Shown: positions 16,352-24,728 of the stretch, in pieces
Layout of the letters: every line of letters starts with the position of its first letter
Position numbering within the stretch: position 1 is the stretch's first letter
DNA from: Nitrospirales bacterium
GTDB lineage: Bacteria; Nitrospirota; Nitrospiria; Nitrospirales; UBA8639
NCBI GenBank assembly: GCA_029261255.1
Contig: JAJDBQ010000144.1
Span: 1 to 37,457 of the forward strand
Reading direction: 5' to 3'
DNA: 37,457 nucleotides
The notes under the pieces: generated by a model
Databases searched by the model: none
The model's input: the letters and a program-made list of their open reading frames with translations, nothing else
What the model was told of the DNA's origin: nothing
Program-made: the position numbers and the translations under genes

Positions 16352-16445
16352 GATAGCCAGTGGTAGCCGGGCGAACCTGACATTGGAGAAAGGTCCCTTG
16401 GCTTTGCGTCCCATCCTTACGAATGGTTTGCCCTTTTCATATCAC
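16352..16445 (-). promoter_or_regulatory. GEMM-I cyclic-di-GMP-type riboswitch aptamer
   Basis: The minus strand contains GGGCAAACC, a hairpin CCATTC-GTAA-GGATGG closed by a GNRA tetraloop, then GGGACGCAAAGCC, a second irregular arm (GGGACC pairing with GGT..CCC) and GGCTACC. These are the conserved parts of the GEMM-I class. A short outer helix GATA/TATC closes it. The base before the GCAAACC core is G where c-di-GMP binders have G20, which argues for c-di-GMP rather than cGAMP. Aptamer bases AAGGATGGG (plus 16410-16418) can pair with the 5' side of the terminator's complement, which suggests a switch. The rest of the 16191-16655 gap (mostly 16446-16655) shows only spacer and likely promoters for both strands. 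Confidence 0.88.
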
Positions 16446-16655
16446 TGATAGTATCGGTGCAATCTCAAAAATGCTTGAGTGGAAGGCAAGGGATAGAATG
16501 TTTAATACCTTGTAAATACAGGAGAATTACAGTGAAAGGCGTACCTCAAATGAGAGTGGGTAAGAAAAAGTGGAATTCTCTGGGACTTTGACCTCAAGAA
16601 GTGAAAAAATCGAACCGAAAAAAACAAGAACACAACAAGAGGGACCTCATACACC

Positions 16656-18587
16656 ATGAATGTAGACATTCTTGCAGATCACGTCACCATGCCCCTTCAA
16701 GTGATGCTCGATGCCGCGCCGAGTGGCATGATGTTAGTTGATGAGGCCGGCTTGATTGTCATGGCCAATCAACTACTGGCTATACAATTTGGTTATGTGA
16801 ATACGGAGTTGCTCGGACAACCCGTGGAAGTGCTCATTCCCGAGCGTCTTCGAACGAATCATCCTGATTATTTCAAAAGATTTTTTGCTGCACCTGCATC
16901 TCGACCTATGGGCTCGGGACGGGACTTATATGGAAAGCGAAAAGATGGGACGGAATTTCTCGTAGAAATTGGGCTCAACCCCCTGACGCATGACGATGTT
17001 ACCTACGTATTGGCTTCTCTTGTCGATATCACTGAGCGGAAAAAACGTGAGGCCCAACATATTGCGACTCTTTCGCAACGCCTGTTACTGGCTACGCACT
17101 CGGCTCAGATCGGCATATGGGAGTGGGATGTGGTGCTGAATACATTAACGTGGGATGCGCAAACGTATGCACTCTATGGTTTACCGGCTGAATCTCAGCA
17201 TGAACCCTATTCGACTTGGGCGAATGCCCTGCATCCAGATGATCGACAACCCGTAGAAGAGGCACTTCAACTTGCCGTTAAAGGCAAGCAAGACTATGTT
17301 GCGAAATTTCGGGTGATATGGCCGGACCATTCCATTCATTGGGTACATGGGGCTGGTTCTGTCGAGTGGGATTCGACGGGTCTACCGCTTCGAATGGTTG
17401 GGGTGAATTGGGATATTACCAATGAAAAAACCAGTGAGAAGGCTCTCCGAGACTCAGAGAAGTTACAGATGGCCATAATGGATTCTCTGTCAGCTCATAT
17501 TTGTGTTGTGGATCACCTAGGACGAATCGTAGCCACCAATCAACAATGGAATCTATTCGGTAGGGAGAACGCTATTTTTGGCGACTCGGGTGGAATAGGG
17601 ACGAACTATCTCAATATTTGTGAGCGAGCCAGTAATGATGGAGTTGAGGAGGCTCAAGATGTTGCCAGTGGTTTATGGGGAATTATTGGCGGAGAGAAAG
17701 ATGAGTTTTCTCTCGAATACCCTTGTCATTCCCCAACAGAGAACCGTTGGTTTATTTGCCGAATGAATGTGCTCGTAGATTCAAGTCCTCGAAAGGTTGT
17801 TGTCGCACATGAAAATATCACGGCAATAAAAGCAGCTGAACACGTGTTGATTGAATACAATCAGGAGCTGGAGAAAAGCAATCAAGAGCTGGATGATTTT
17901 GCCTATATTGCGTCACATGACCTCAAAGAGCCGCTTCGGGGTATCTTTAATTATGCCACGATTTTGCTGGAAGATCATGGGCAAAACTTGAATGATGATG
18001 GTCGGGCTCGGTGTGAAACGCTGTGTCGATTATCACGGCGTATGGAAGAATTATTAGATGGGTTGTTGTATTACTCTCGGACCGGACGAACCGAGCTGGC
18101 GATAAAGATGACGGATCTCGATCAGGTACTCGGCACTGTCCTTGAAACAGTGGATATCAGTCTGAAAGAGTCTGGCGTCCTCTTGAATGTGCCGCAGATT
18201 TTTCCAGAAGTGCATTGCGATTCAGTCCGCGTGGGAGAAATCTTTCGAAACCTCATCACGAATGCCATGAAATATAATGATAAAGCCGAAAAGTGGATTG
18301 AAATCGGATTTTGCGATGGAACGAATACTTCGCCTAGCACCAAAGGACATCCCTCAGGAATTCCGGTCTTTTACGTGAAGGATAACGGGGTAGGCATCAG
18401 AGAAAAACATTTCCAGAGTATTTTTCGGATCTTTAAACGATTGCATGGGCGCGATAAATTTGGGGGCGGGACTGGCGCTGGATTAACCATTACGAAAAAA
18501 CTTGTTGAGCGTCATGGTGGGCGGCTCTGGATTGAATCGACGGTTGGAGAAGGCTCAACATTTTTCTTTACTTTGCAAAAGGGGTAG
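16656..18587 (+). CDS. soluble triple-PAS histidine kinase
   Basis: The 643-residue protein has no membrane segment. PAS1 spans ~15-128 and ends VDITERKK. PAS2 (~140-262) has the GIWEWD...HPDDR pattern of PAS_3. A third, more divergent PAS (~272-395) follows. A coiled linker leads to HisKA with His421 in ASHDLKEPLRG, then HATPase with NAMKYND, KDNGVGI and GTGAGLTI. PAS1 keeps His69, Arg75 and Arg89, spaced as the heme His, Arg206 and Arg220 of FixL, though this spacing also occurs in PAS domains not known to bind heme. It starts the first of two identical three-gene modules and probably phosphorylates the receiver five bases downstream. Confidence 0.92.
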   Translation: MNVDILADHVTMPLQVMLDAAPSGMMLVDEAGLIVMANQLLAIQFGYVNTELLGQPVEVLIPERLRTNHPDYFKRFFAAPASRPMGSGRDLYGKRKDGTEFLVEIGLNPLTHDDVTYVLASLVDITERKKREAQHIATLSQRLLLATHSAQIGIWEWDVVLNTLTWDAQTYALYGLPAESQHEPYSTWANALHPDDRQPVEEALQLAVKGKQDYVAKFRVIWPDHSIHWVHGAGSVEWDSTGLPLRMVGVNWDITNEKTSEKALRDSEKLQMAIMDSLSAHICVVDHLGRIVATNQQWNLFGRENAIFGDSGGIGTNYLNICERASNDGVEEAQDVASGLWGIIGGEKDEFSLEYPCHSPTENRWFICRMNVLVDSSPRKVVVAHENITAIKAAEHVLIEYNQELEKSNQELDDFAYIASHDLKEPLRGIFNYATILLEDHGQNLNDDGRARCETLCRLSRRMEELLDGLLYYSRTGRTELAIKMTDLDQVLGTVLETVDISLKESGVLLNVPQIFPEVHCDSVRVGEIFRNLITNAMKYNDKAEKWIEIGFCDGTNTSPSTKGHPSGIPVFYVKDNGVGIREKHFQSIFRIFKRLHGRDKFGGGTGAGLTITKKLVERHGGRLWIESTVGEGSTFFFTLQKG

Positions 18588-18592
18588 CAATC

Positions 18593-19051
18593 ATGGTGAC
18601 ACCGAATCAACCCATTCTACTGGTTGAAGATAGTCCTGAAGACTTTGAGATGACCGTGCGAAGTCTCAAAAAAGCGGGACTCAAAAACCCTATTCATCAT
18701 TGCTGCGATGGTGATGATGCGCTGGATTACTTGTATCGCCGTGGAGCCTATGTCGATGCGATGGATGCTCGGTTGCCAGGCATCATTTTGTTAGATCTCA
18801 ACATGCCAGGCACCGATGGTCGTGAAGTGCTCGATGAGGTGAAGAAGGATCCGAACTTGAATCAGATTCCCGTGATTGTGCTGACCACATCGGGAGACGA
18901 ACGCGATGTCCAAGAGAGTTATGGCATGGGAGCCAATAGTTTTATCCAAAAGCCTTTGGACTTTGACGGGTTCATGAAAGCCATGACACGGTTAAATGAG
19001 TACTGGTTTGAAGTGGTCATTCTTCCGAAGGCCGCCGAGGCCGTTGGATGA
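18593..19051 (+). CDS. Rcp1-like single-domain response regulator
   Basis: This receiver-only protein of 152 residues has Glu12-Asp13, phospho-acceptor Asp68 in IILLDLNMP, the switch Thr in VLTTSG and Lys in FIQKPLDF. The DGDDALDYLYRRG insertion and NEYWFEVV tail mark the Rcp1 group. AAAGGGG precedes ATG 18593 by about 9 bases. It begins five bases after the triple-PAS kinase stop and overlaps the next gene by four bases (ATGA), so translation is coupled across the module. It is the probable carrier of phosphate between the two kinases of the module. Confidence 0.93.
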   Translation: MVTPNQPILLVEDSPEDFEMTVRSLKKAGLKNPIHHCCDGDDALDYLYRRGAYVDAMDARLPGIILLDLNMPGTDGREVLDEVKKDPNLNQIPVIVLTTSGDERDVQESYGMGANSFIQKPLDFDGFMKAMTRLNEYWFEVVILPKAAEAVG

Positions 19052-20211
19052 TCACCGAAGTCTTCAAAATTTTAATTATTGATGATTGCGCGGAAGATCG
19101 AGAAATCTATATTCGGTATCTTGGCCAACAGTCCGAGAGAGAATTTGAAATTATCGAATCGGAATCTGGAGAGGAAGGGTTGTTGCTCTGTAAACAAGAG
19201 CAACCGGATTGTGCCATCATCGATTATCAAATTCCTGATTTGGATGGTTTGGAATTTATTCAAGCGTTAGCGAATGATGAAGAGCAGCGTTACATCCCTG
19301 TGTTGATGTTGACAGGGCAAGGGAATGAAGGCGTGGCGTCAGAAGCCTTGAAAGGTGGTGCCAGTGACTACCTGGTGAAAGGAAAATTGACGGCAGAAGG
19401 ATTATATCGAGCGGTGACACAGGCCATTGAAAAATCAAACTTATTACGAACAAATGACAAACAGCAGCGTGAAATCGAACGGTCGTATCGTGAGTTAGAG
19501 CAGTTTGCCCATACCGCTTCACATGATCTCCAAGCACCAATCCGACGCATCTCCAAGTTTTTAGAGCTTATTCAAATGGATCTTCAGGAGTCGCTTTCAG
19601 AGCGATCCAAAGATTATTTAGATCGAGCCTTAAAAGGCGCGGCCCACATGCGGCGATTGATTCAAGATCTCTTAGACTATTCACTTGTGGGTGGGGCGAA
19701 AAATAGCATGGAGTCCGTGTGCCTCGAACATGTGCTCAAAGAAGTCTTGAGCCAACTTGAAGTGATGGTCATGAGTACCAATGCGACCATCGAAGTCGAT
19801 ATGCTACCCAAAGTGTTGGGGAATCAAACATTCCTTCAACAACTGTTCCAAAACTTAATTGCAAATGCGATCAAATTTCGGGGTGAACAGGCGCCACTCA
19901 TCAACGTGTTTGCCAACCGGACGGGTTCGAAATGGACGGTGACGGTCAAAGATAATGGTATTGGCATTCCGAATGATGCCTTTGACAGTATTTTTGGGAT
20001 CTTTCAACGAGTTGATTGTGGCAGTCAGGTTGAAGGGACAGGGATCGGTTTGGCTCTATGCAAGAAAATCGTAGAATTACACGAAGGCCAAATCTGGGTT
20101 GAATCCACGGTGGATGAGGGGACGGCATTCCACTTTACGTTACCGTCCTGCCTTGGACAGGCTGACGCCAAAATGCTTGAAACGGTGGCTGCTGCTATTG
20201 AATCTTCGTAA
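19048..20211 (+). CDS. receiver-histidine kinase (REC-HK)
   Basis: The 387-residue soluble protein has a receiver (~5-125) with Asp12-Asp13, phospho-acceptor Asp59 in CAIIDYQIP and Lys in YLVKGKL. A short coil (KQQREIERSYRELEQ) leads to HisKA with His159 in ASHDLQAPIRR. The HATPase domain has NAIKFRG, KDNGIGI and GTGIGLALCKKIV. Its start overlaps the preceding receiver stop by four bases. It closes the first module. No DNA-binding or enzymatic output domain follows, so the target of its kinase half is unknown. Confidence 0.93.
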   Translation: MITEVFKILIIDDCAEDREIYIRYLGQQSEREFEIIESESGEEGLLLCKQEQPDCAIIDYQIPDLDGLEFIQALANDEEQRYIPVLMLTGQGNEGVASEALKGGASDYLVKGKLTAEGLYRAVTQAIEKSNLLRTNDKQQREIERSYRELEQFAHTASHDLQAPIRRISKFLELIQMDLQESLSERSKDYLDRALKGAAHMRRLIQDLLDYSLVGGAKNSMESVCLEHVLKEVLSQLEVMVMSTNATIEVDMLPKVLGNQTFLQQLFQNLIANAIKFRGEQAPLINVFANRTGSKWTVTVKDNGIGIPNDAFDSIFGIFQRVDCGSQVEGTGIGLALCKKIVELHEGQIWVESTVDEGTAFHFTLPSCLGQADAKMLETVAAAIESS

Positions 20212-20327
20212 TGATAGAACTCACTGCTTCTCTATTTCATCCTAAATCGACAGATGAAGTCATAGTCATGTCTGGCCTCAAAAGACAAAAACACAAAAAA
20301 GTACGATACATGCACAAATTTTTAATA

Positions 20328-20356
20328 TTGTACAAGAATAATTGAGAGGGTAGAAT
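20328..20356 (+). promoter_or_regulatory. possible sigma70-like promoter for the second module
   Basis: TTGTAC (20328-20333) and TAGAAT (20351-20356) are 17 bases apart. The -10 box matches five of six consensus bases; the -35 matches three. A transcript would have a leader of about 280 bases before 20644. The rest of the 20212-20643 gap shows no convincing gene or RNA. Confidence 0.3.
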
Positions 20357-20643
20357 ACATTCTGGTCTTTGGTATCCGCTTCTTATATGAAGCTTCTCTT
20401 CTTCCAATTCACTTCCTTTGTGCAATCGAGTGGTAACGAGCCATTTGATCCAAGATTCAGTTCGACACCGACCGATACAATCCAAGCTCATAAAACAGCA
20501 GATTCAGCAGTAGCAAGTATTCCGAATAACATCTGCGGCGTTCTCAGCTCCTATGTTGATTGCATGGTCTATAACACCATACTGGTCTTGGTCTTGCCGG
20601 TGAGATCGTCTTACACGAAGACTGCGACAGATTTTCCATTGAG

Positions 20644-22824
20644 ATGACTGGAAACAAACCAACAATGGCACGACTAGACCAGCAGGTAGACGATTTGACT
20701 CAGACACGAAAAAAAATGGAGTTAGCGGGCACGCTTCGCTGGTTCCATTGGTTGATTGTGCTCTCTTCTCTTCTGCTGACTTTTGGAGCCTGGTATTTTT
20801 CTAAGACGCAATTGGACGCAAAAATCGAAGTGCAATTTGAACGCGAAATGGACCAGGTGGTTGATCTTATCGTCGATCGGATGAAAAAGTATGAAGATGC
20901 CCTGTGGAGTGGAGTGGGCCTCATTCAAACCACAGGTGGTGATGCGAGCTTTCCAGAATGGGAGACCTTTGCGACAAGCCTTCGGATTGAAGAAAGATAT
21001 CCAGGGATCAACGGCATTGGAGTGATTCATAGAGTGATACCTGAACAACTGGATGCATATTTAGAGCGTCAACAAGCCATTCGCCCTGACTATGCGATAC
21101 ACCCTCCTCATCAGGAGACTGAATATTGGCCGATTACCTATGTCGTTCCCGTTGGCCCTAATGCCAAAGCCATTGGCTTAGACATGGCTCATGAAACTAA
21201 TCGCTTTACCGCTGGCAAAAAGGCACGGGATACGGGCCTCGCTCAAATCACCGGACCAATCACGCTGGTACAAGACGCAGCTAAGACTCCCGGGTTTTTG
21301 TTTTATGCTCCCTTTTATTTAGGAGGACGATACGAGTCGTTAGAAGTTCGACAAACCGAATTCGTTGGGATGGTCTATGCCCCATTTATCGTGAATAAAT
21401 TGATGGAAGGAGTCTTGGCCCAACACAATCGCCACATCGGCCTTCGTATGAGCGACCAGGGGGATGTTCTGTATGACGAGCATACACAAGCAAATCTTGA
21501 CTTCGATTCGCATCCCCTTTTTCAGAAAGAGGTAGTCATTCCGTTATATGGACGAGATTGGTTGTTTGATATTCGAAGTACTCAAGCTTTTCGTACTGCA
21601 ACGTTCAATAATCAACCAACGATCATTCTCTTCGGCGGCTTGATTATTGATGGCTTGCTTCTGGTCATGTTTATCCTTATGTCACGTGGCAGTCGGAAGG
21701 CCATCACGTATGCCAATGAAGCCAATCGCCAAATCGTACAAGGGAGCCAACGTTTGCAAGCGGTCATGGACACGGCGGTTGATGGGATTATCACCATTGA
21801 TGACAAAGGGACCATTCAAGACTGTAATCCGGCCGCCAGTAGAATCTTTGGATATTCGCCTGAAGAGATGGTGGGACAGAATGTGAAGATGTTGATGCCG
21901 TCCCCTTATCATGAGGAGCATGATGGGTATTTGAACCGCTATCAGGAGACCGGAGAACAGCACATCATTGGCAGTGGGGGGCGCGAGTTGATTGGTAAAC
22001 GCAAAGATGGGACGACGTTTCCCATGGATCTGTCGGTGGGGGAAATGTTGCTGGAAGACCAGACCCTCTTCAGTGGATTAGTGCGCGATATCACGGAGCG
22101 AAAGGAAGCTGAAGAAGCACTGAAGGCGACCAATGAAGAACTCGAGCGCTTTGCCTATATTGCTTCTCATGATCTTAAAGCTCCCTTGCGTGTGATTGAT
22201 AACGCCTCTAAGTGGCTGGAGGAAGATTTAGCCGAACATCTGACTCACGACAATCGAGAAAATATGGATTTGATGCGAGGCCGGGTGAAGCGAATGAATA
22301 AGCTCTTAGACGATCTCTTGGAATATTCACGGGTGGGACGGGCCACAGATGATCGGTATCAGGAACAAGTGAATGGGATCATCCTTGTCGAGGAGATTGT
22401 GGAGTTGTTGGCTCCTCCAGAGGGTTTTACGATCGACGTGAGTCCAGCCTTCGCCTCGATTCAGTTTTTGAGGATGCCTCTTCAACAAATTCTCCTGAAT
22501 CTAATTAACAACGCTCTTAAGCATCATGATAAAGCGCACGGGTTGATTACGATCGGCGTTGAGGAACACATCGGGCATTATCGTTTGACTGTGACCGATG
22601 ACGGACCGGGCATCCCGCAGACCTTTCATGAGCAAGTTTTTGACATGTTCAAAACGCTTAAACCTCGAGACCAAGTAGAAGGCAGTGGCATGGGCTTGGC
22701 CATGGTCAAAAAGCATATCGATCTCGCGGGAGGAACCGTTCATCTCGAATCTACCGAAGGTCAGGGCAGTACCTTCATTATTCTCTGGCCTAAGCAGCAC
22801 ACCATGGAAGGAGTGCCAGCATGA
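20644..22824 (+). CDS. CHASE-PAS membrane histidine kinase with FixL-like PAS
   Basis: The 726-residue protein has a membrane segment (~34-52), an extracytoplasmic CHASE domain (~80-290; YPGINGIGVIHRV, FLFYAPFY), a second membrane segment (~322-342), a PAS domain (~365-485), HisKA with His509 in ASHDLKAPLRV and HATPase (NALKHHD, DDGPGIP, GSGMGLAMVKKHI). The PAS closely resembles FixL: DGIITIDDKGTIQDCNP, VKMLMPSPY and HDGYLNRY with His426 where FixL binds heme. Arg432 is conserved. The next Arg (447) is displaced by one inserted residue (HIIGSGGREL). CHASE domains sense small outside ligands; the PAS may add oxygen sensing. The exact start is uncertain (20644, or 20665). It opens the second module. 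Confidence 0.92.
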   Translation: MTGNKPTMARLDQQVDDLTQTRKKMELAGTLRWFHWLIVLSSLLLTFGAWYFSKTQLDAKIEVQFEREMDQVVDLIVDRMKKYEDALWSGVGLIQTTGGDASFPEWETFATSLRIEERYPGINGIGVIHRVIPEQLDAYLERQQAIRPDYAIHPPHQETEYWPITYVVPVGPNAKAIGLDMAHETNRFTAGKKARDTGLAQITGPITLVQDAAKTPGFLFYAPFYLGGRYESLEVRQTEFVGMVYAPFIVNKLMEGVLAQHNRHIGLRMSDQGDVLYDEHTQANLDFDSHPLFQKEVVIPLYGRDWLFDIRSTQAFRTATFNNQPTIILFGGLIIDGLLLVMFILMSRGSRKAITYANEANRQIVQGSQRLQAVMDTAVDGIITIDDKGTIQDCNPAASRIFGYSPEEMVGQNVKMLMPSPYHEEHDGYLNRYQETGEQHIIGSGGRELIGKRKDGTTFPMDLSVGEMLLEDQTLFSGLVRDITERKEAEEALKATNEELERFAYIASHDLKAPLRVIDNASKWLEEDLAEHLTHDNRENMDLMRGRVKRMNKLLDDLLEYSRVGRATDDRYQEQVNGIILVEEIVELLAPPEGFTIDVSPAFASIQFLRMPLQQILLNLINNALKHHDKAHGLITIGVEEHIGHYRLTVTDDGPGIPQTFHEQVFDMFKTLKPRDQVEGSGMGLAMVKKHIDLAGGTVHLESTEGQGSTFIILWPKQHTMEGVPA

Positions 22825-23270
22825 TGACGACGATGATGACTCAAGATACGAAACCCGTCACGATGGTTTTGGTTGAAGACGATGATGGAGATGCGAAAGC
22901 GTTCCAACGGGCCTTCAATAAAGCGAAAATTGCAAACCCGATACACCGCGCCGTTGACGGGCTGGATGCGTTGAAACTTTTACGGGGAGGGGACGGACAA
23001 CCCGGACTCTCTCGCCCATACATCCTCTTAGTCGATATCAATATGCCACGGATGAATGGTATCGATTTTGTCAAAGCCCTTCGTGACGATCCGGCATTGA
23101 AGTCAAGTATTGTGTTTGTTCTAACCACCTCCAAGAGGGATGAGGATAAGATCGCGGCCTATAATCTCAACGTCGCAGGATATATTGTTAAAGAAACAGC
23201 TGGCAGCGATTTTTTACAGTTGCTTGAACTGATGGATTGTTATTGGCGAATTGTTGAACTGCCAGATTGA
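22821..23270 (+). CDS. Rcp1-like single-domain response regulator
   Basis: This receiver-only protein of 149 residues has Asp20-Asp21-Asp22, phospho-acceptor Asp72 in YILLVDINMP, switch Thr in VLTTSK and Lys in YIVKETAG. The usual Lys-Pro is Lys-Glu here. Its start overlaps the kinase stop by four bases (ATGA), coupling translation. The first residues (MMTTMMTQD) offer three possible starts. Its place in the module is the same as that of the receiver at 18593, between a sensor kinase and a receiver-kinase. Confidence 0.92.
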   Translation: MMTTMMTQDTKPVTMVLVEDDDGDAKAFQRAFNKAKIANPIHRAVDGLDALKLLRGGDGQPGLSRPYILLVDINMPRMNGIDFVKALRDDPALKSSIVFVLTTSKRDEDKIAAYNLNVAGYIVKETAGSDFLQLLELMDCYWRIVELPD

Positions 23271-23285
23271 GAGAATCAGTTGAGC

Positions 23286-24383
23286 ATGAGAGGTGAAATC
23301 TTGAGGATTCTACTTGTGGATGATGATGAGGGGGATCGCAAACAGGTGTTGCGGGCTTTAAAGCAAACAGGGTTATCGGTGGAGGTCGTTGAAGTGTCTG
23401 GCATGGATCAAGCTATGGATGCCTGTCAGATTAAGAGTTTCGATTGTGCGATTGTGGATTATCATATGCCTGGCCAGGATGGACTTGCCGGGATCTCCGC
23501 TTTTCAAAGGCAGTTTCCCTACATGGCTACTGTAATGGTCACGGGGCAAGGTGATGAACTTGTCGCGGCGGAAGTTATCAAGCGTGGTGCCGGCGATTAT
23601 ATTCCGAAGGAACAGGTTAATGTCTCATCTCTCAAGCGGATTATTGAATATGTGCTTGAAAAAGCTGCGTTCCAAGAGAAACTTGATCAACAACGCAACG
23701 AACTTCAGAATTTCTCACGTGTGCTCGCACATGATTTGAAGTCTCCGACTCGGCATATCCGAGATATGATTGGGTTGATCCAAGAGAAAATGGCGGGGCA
23801 ACATCTGGATGAAGAAATCGTCCAATACATGGGGTATGTCTGTACGGCAGCCAATACGATGGACGCGTTGGTGGATGCGTTAACCGCGTACACCAAGTTT
23901 GACGCAGAAGTGGAGTTCCATGAGGTCTCGCTCGCGGAGTGTTTGACGAGCACGACAGCTTTGTTAGAAGGGGACATTCATCGGACGAATGCAAAGATCA
24001 TTGTTCAGGATTTACCAGCAATCTATGGGCATGAACCGCAACTCATTCAGCTGTTCCAGAATCTCATTGCCAATGCCCTCAAATATAATGAGGCCGACAC
24101 GCCGACGATTACCATTTTTGCTGAAGAAGAGGATGGTGGGTCTCGGATTGTTCTGCACGATAATGGCATTGGGATTCCAGAGAAGCACCAGAAGAAAATC
24201 TTTGAACCCTTTAAGAGGTTGCACGGCAAGGATAGTCAGTATGCGGGTTCTGGGTTAGGCCTGGCCACTTGCAAGAAGATCATTGAACGACATGGCGGCT
24301 CTATTTTCTGCCAATCAACTGGGCAAGGATCGACTTTTATATTGACGTTCCCCAGTTGTCTCGCTTCACCTGTTGCGACGTAA
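23286..24383 (+). CDS. receiver-histidine kinase (REC-HK)
   Basis: The 365-residue soluble protein has a receiver (~5-122) with Asp12-Asp13-Asp14, phospho-acceptor Asp58 in CAIVDYHMP and Lys in YIPKEQ. A coiled linker (EKLDQQRNELQNFSRVL) leads to HisKA with His149 in LAHDLKSPTRH. The HATPase domain has NALKYNE, HDNGIGIP and GSGLGLATCKKII. I prefer ATG 23286 to the TTG at 23280. It starts 15 bases after the receiver stop and ends the second module. The kinase domain is like that of the protein at 19048, which fits duplication of the module. Confidence 0.92.
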   Translation: MRGEILRILLVDDDEGDRKQVLRALKQTGLSVEVVEVSGMDQAMDACQIKSFDCAIVDYHMPGQDGLAGISAFQRQFPYMATVMVTGQGDELVAAEVIKRGAGDYIPKEQVNVSSLKRIIEYVLEKAAFQEKLDQQRNELQNFSRVLAHDLKSPTRHIRDMIGLIQEKMAGQHLDEEIVQYMGYVCTAANTMDALVDALTAYTKFDAEVEFHEVSLAECLTSTTALLEGDIHRTNAKIIVQDLPAIYGHEPQLIQLFQNLIANALKYNEADTPTITIFAEEEDGGSRIVLHDNGIGIPEKHQKKIFEPFKRLHGKDSQYAGSGLGLATCKKIIERHGGSIFCQSTGQGSTFILTFPSCLASPVAT

Positions 24384-24429
24384 TTGGTTTATACCTTTCT
24401 TGCGTTTCGAGAGTGAGGCTGAAAGGTGA

Positions 24430-24458
24430 GTCGTTAGGTGTAAGGCGTAAGGGGGTAA
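24430..24458 (+). repeat. degenerate heptamer repeat (GGYGTAA type)
   Basis: GTCGTTA, GGTGTAA, GGCGTAA and GGGGGTAA follow one another, the same unit family as at 12970 and 27785. A complementary arm is not clear here; a CTCTGAC pair near 24535-24550 is the nearest tandem. This is the only structure I see in the 345-base gap 24384-24728 between the kinase and ychF. Confidence 0.4.
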
Positions 24459-24728
24459 CGAAGCGTTCGGGAAATGACCGCGGAGATTGCTGCCTCTGTT
24501 TCTCTCTCTGTGTACTCTTGATGCCCCCTCAATCTCTGACTCTCTGACTGATTTTTTGGCATCGCCTTGCAGCTCCTAGCTAGCACGTCTCCTCTGCGTC
24601 TTTTTTGCGAGTCGATAATCATATTATCCAACACCTCCTTATTGTCTTGAATTTGCTTCTACATCGACCCGAATAGGGCTTTTGGCTTAGAGACCAGCCC
24701 TGCCTGAATTTGATACGTTGCGTGCCCT

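Noticed and set aside
20369-20647. 92-residue open frame overlapping the CHASE kinase start by ATGA
   Set aside because: It starts at TTG without a ribosome site, has no recognisable motif and lies over a likely promoter region.
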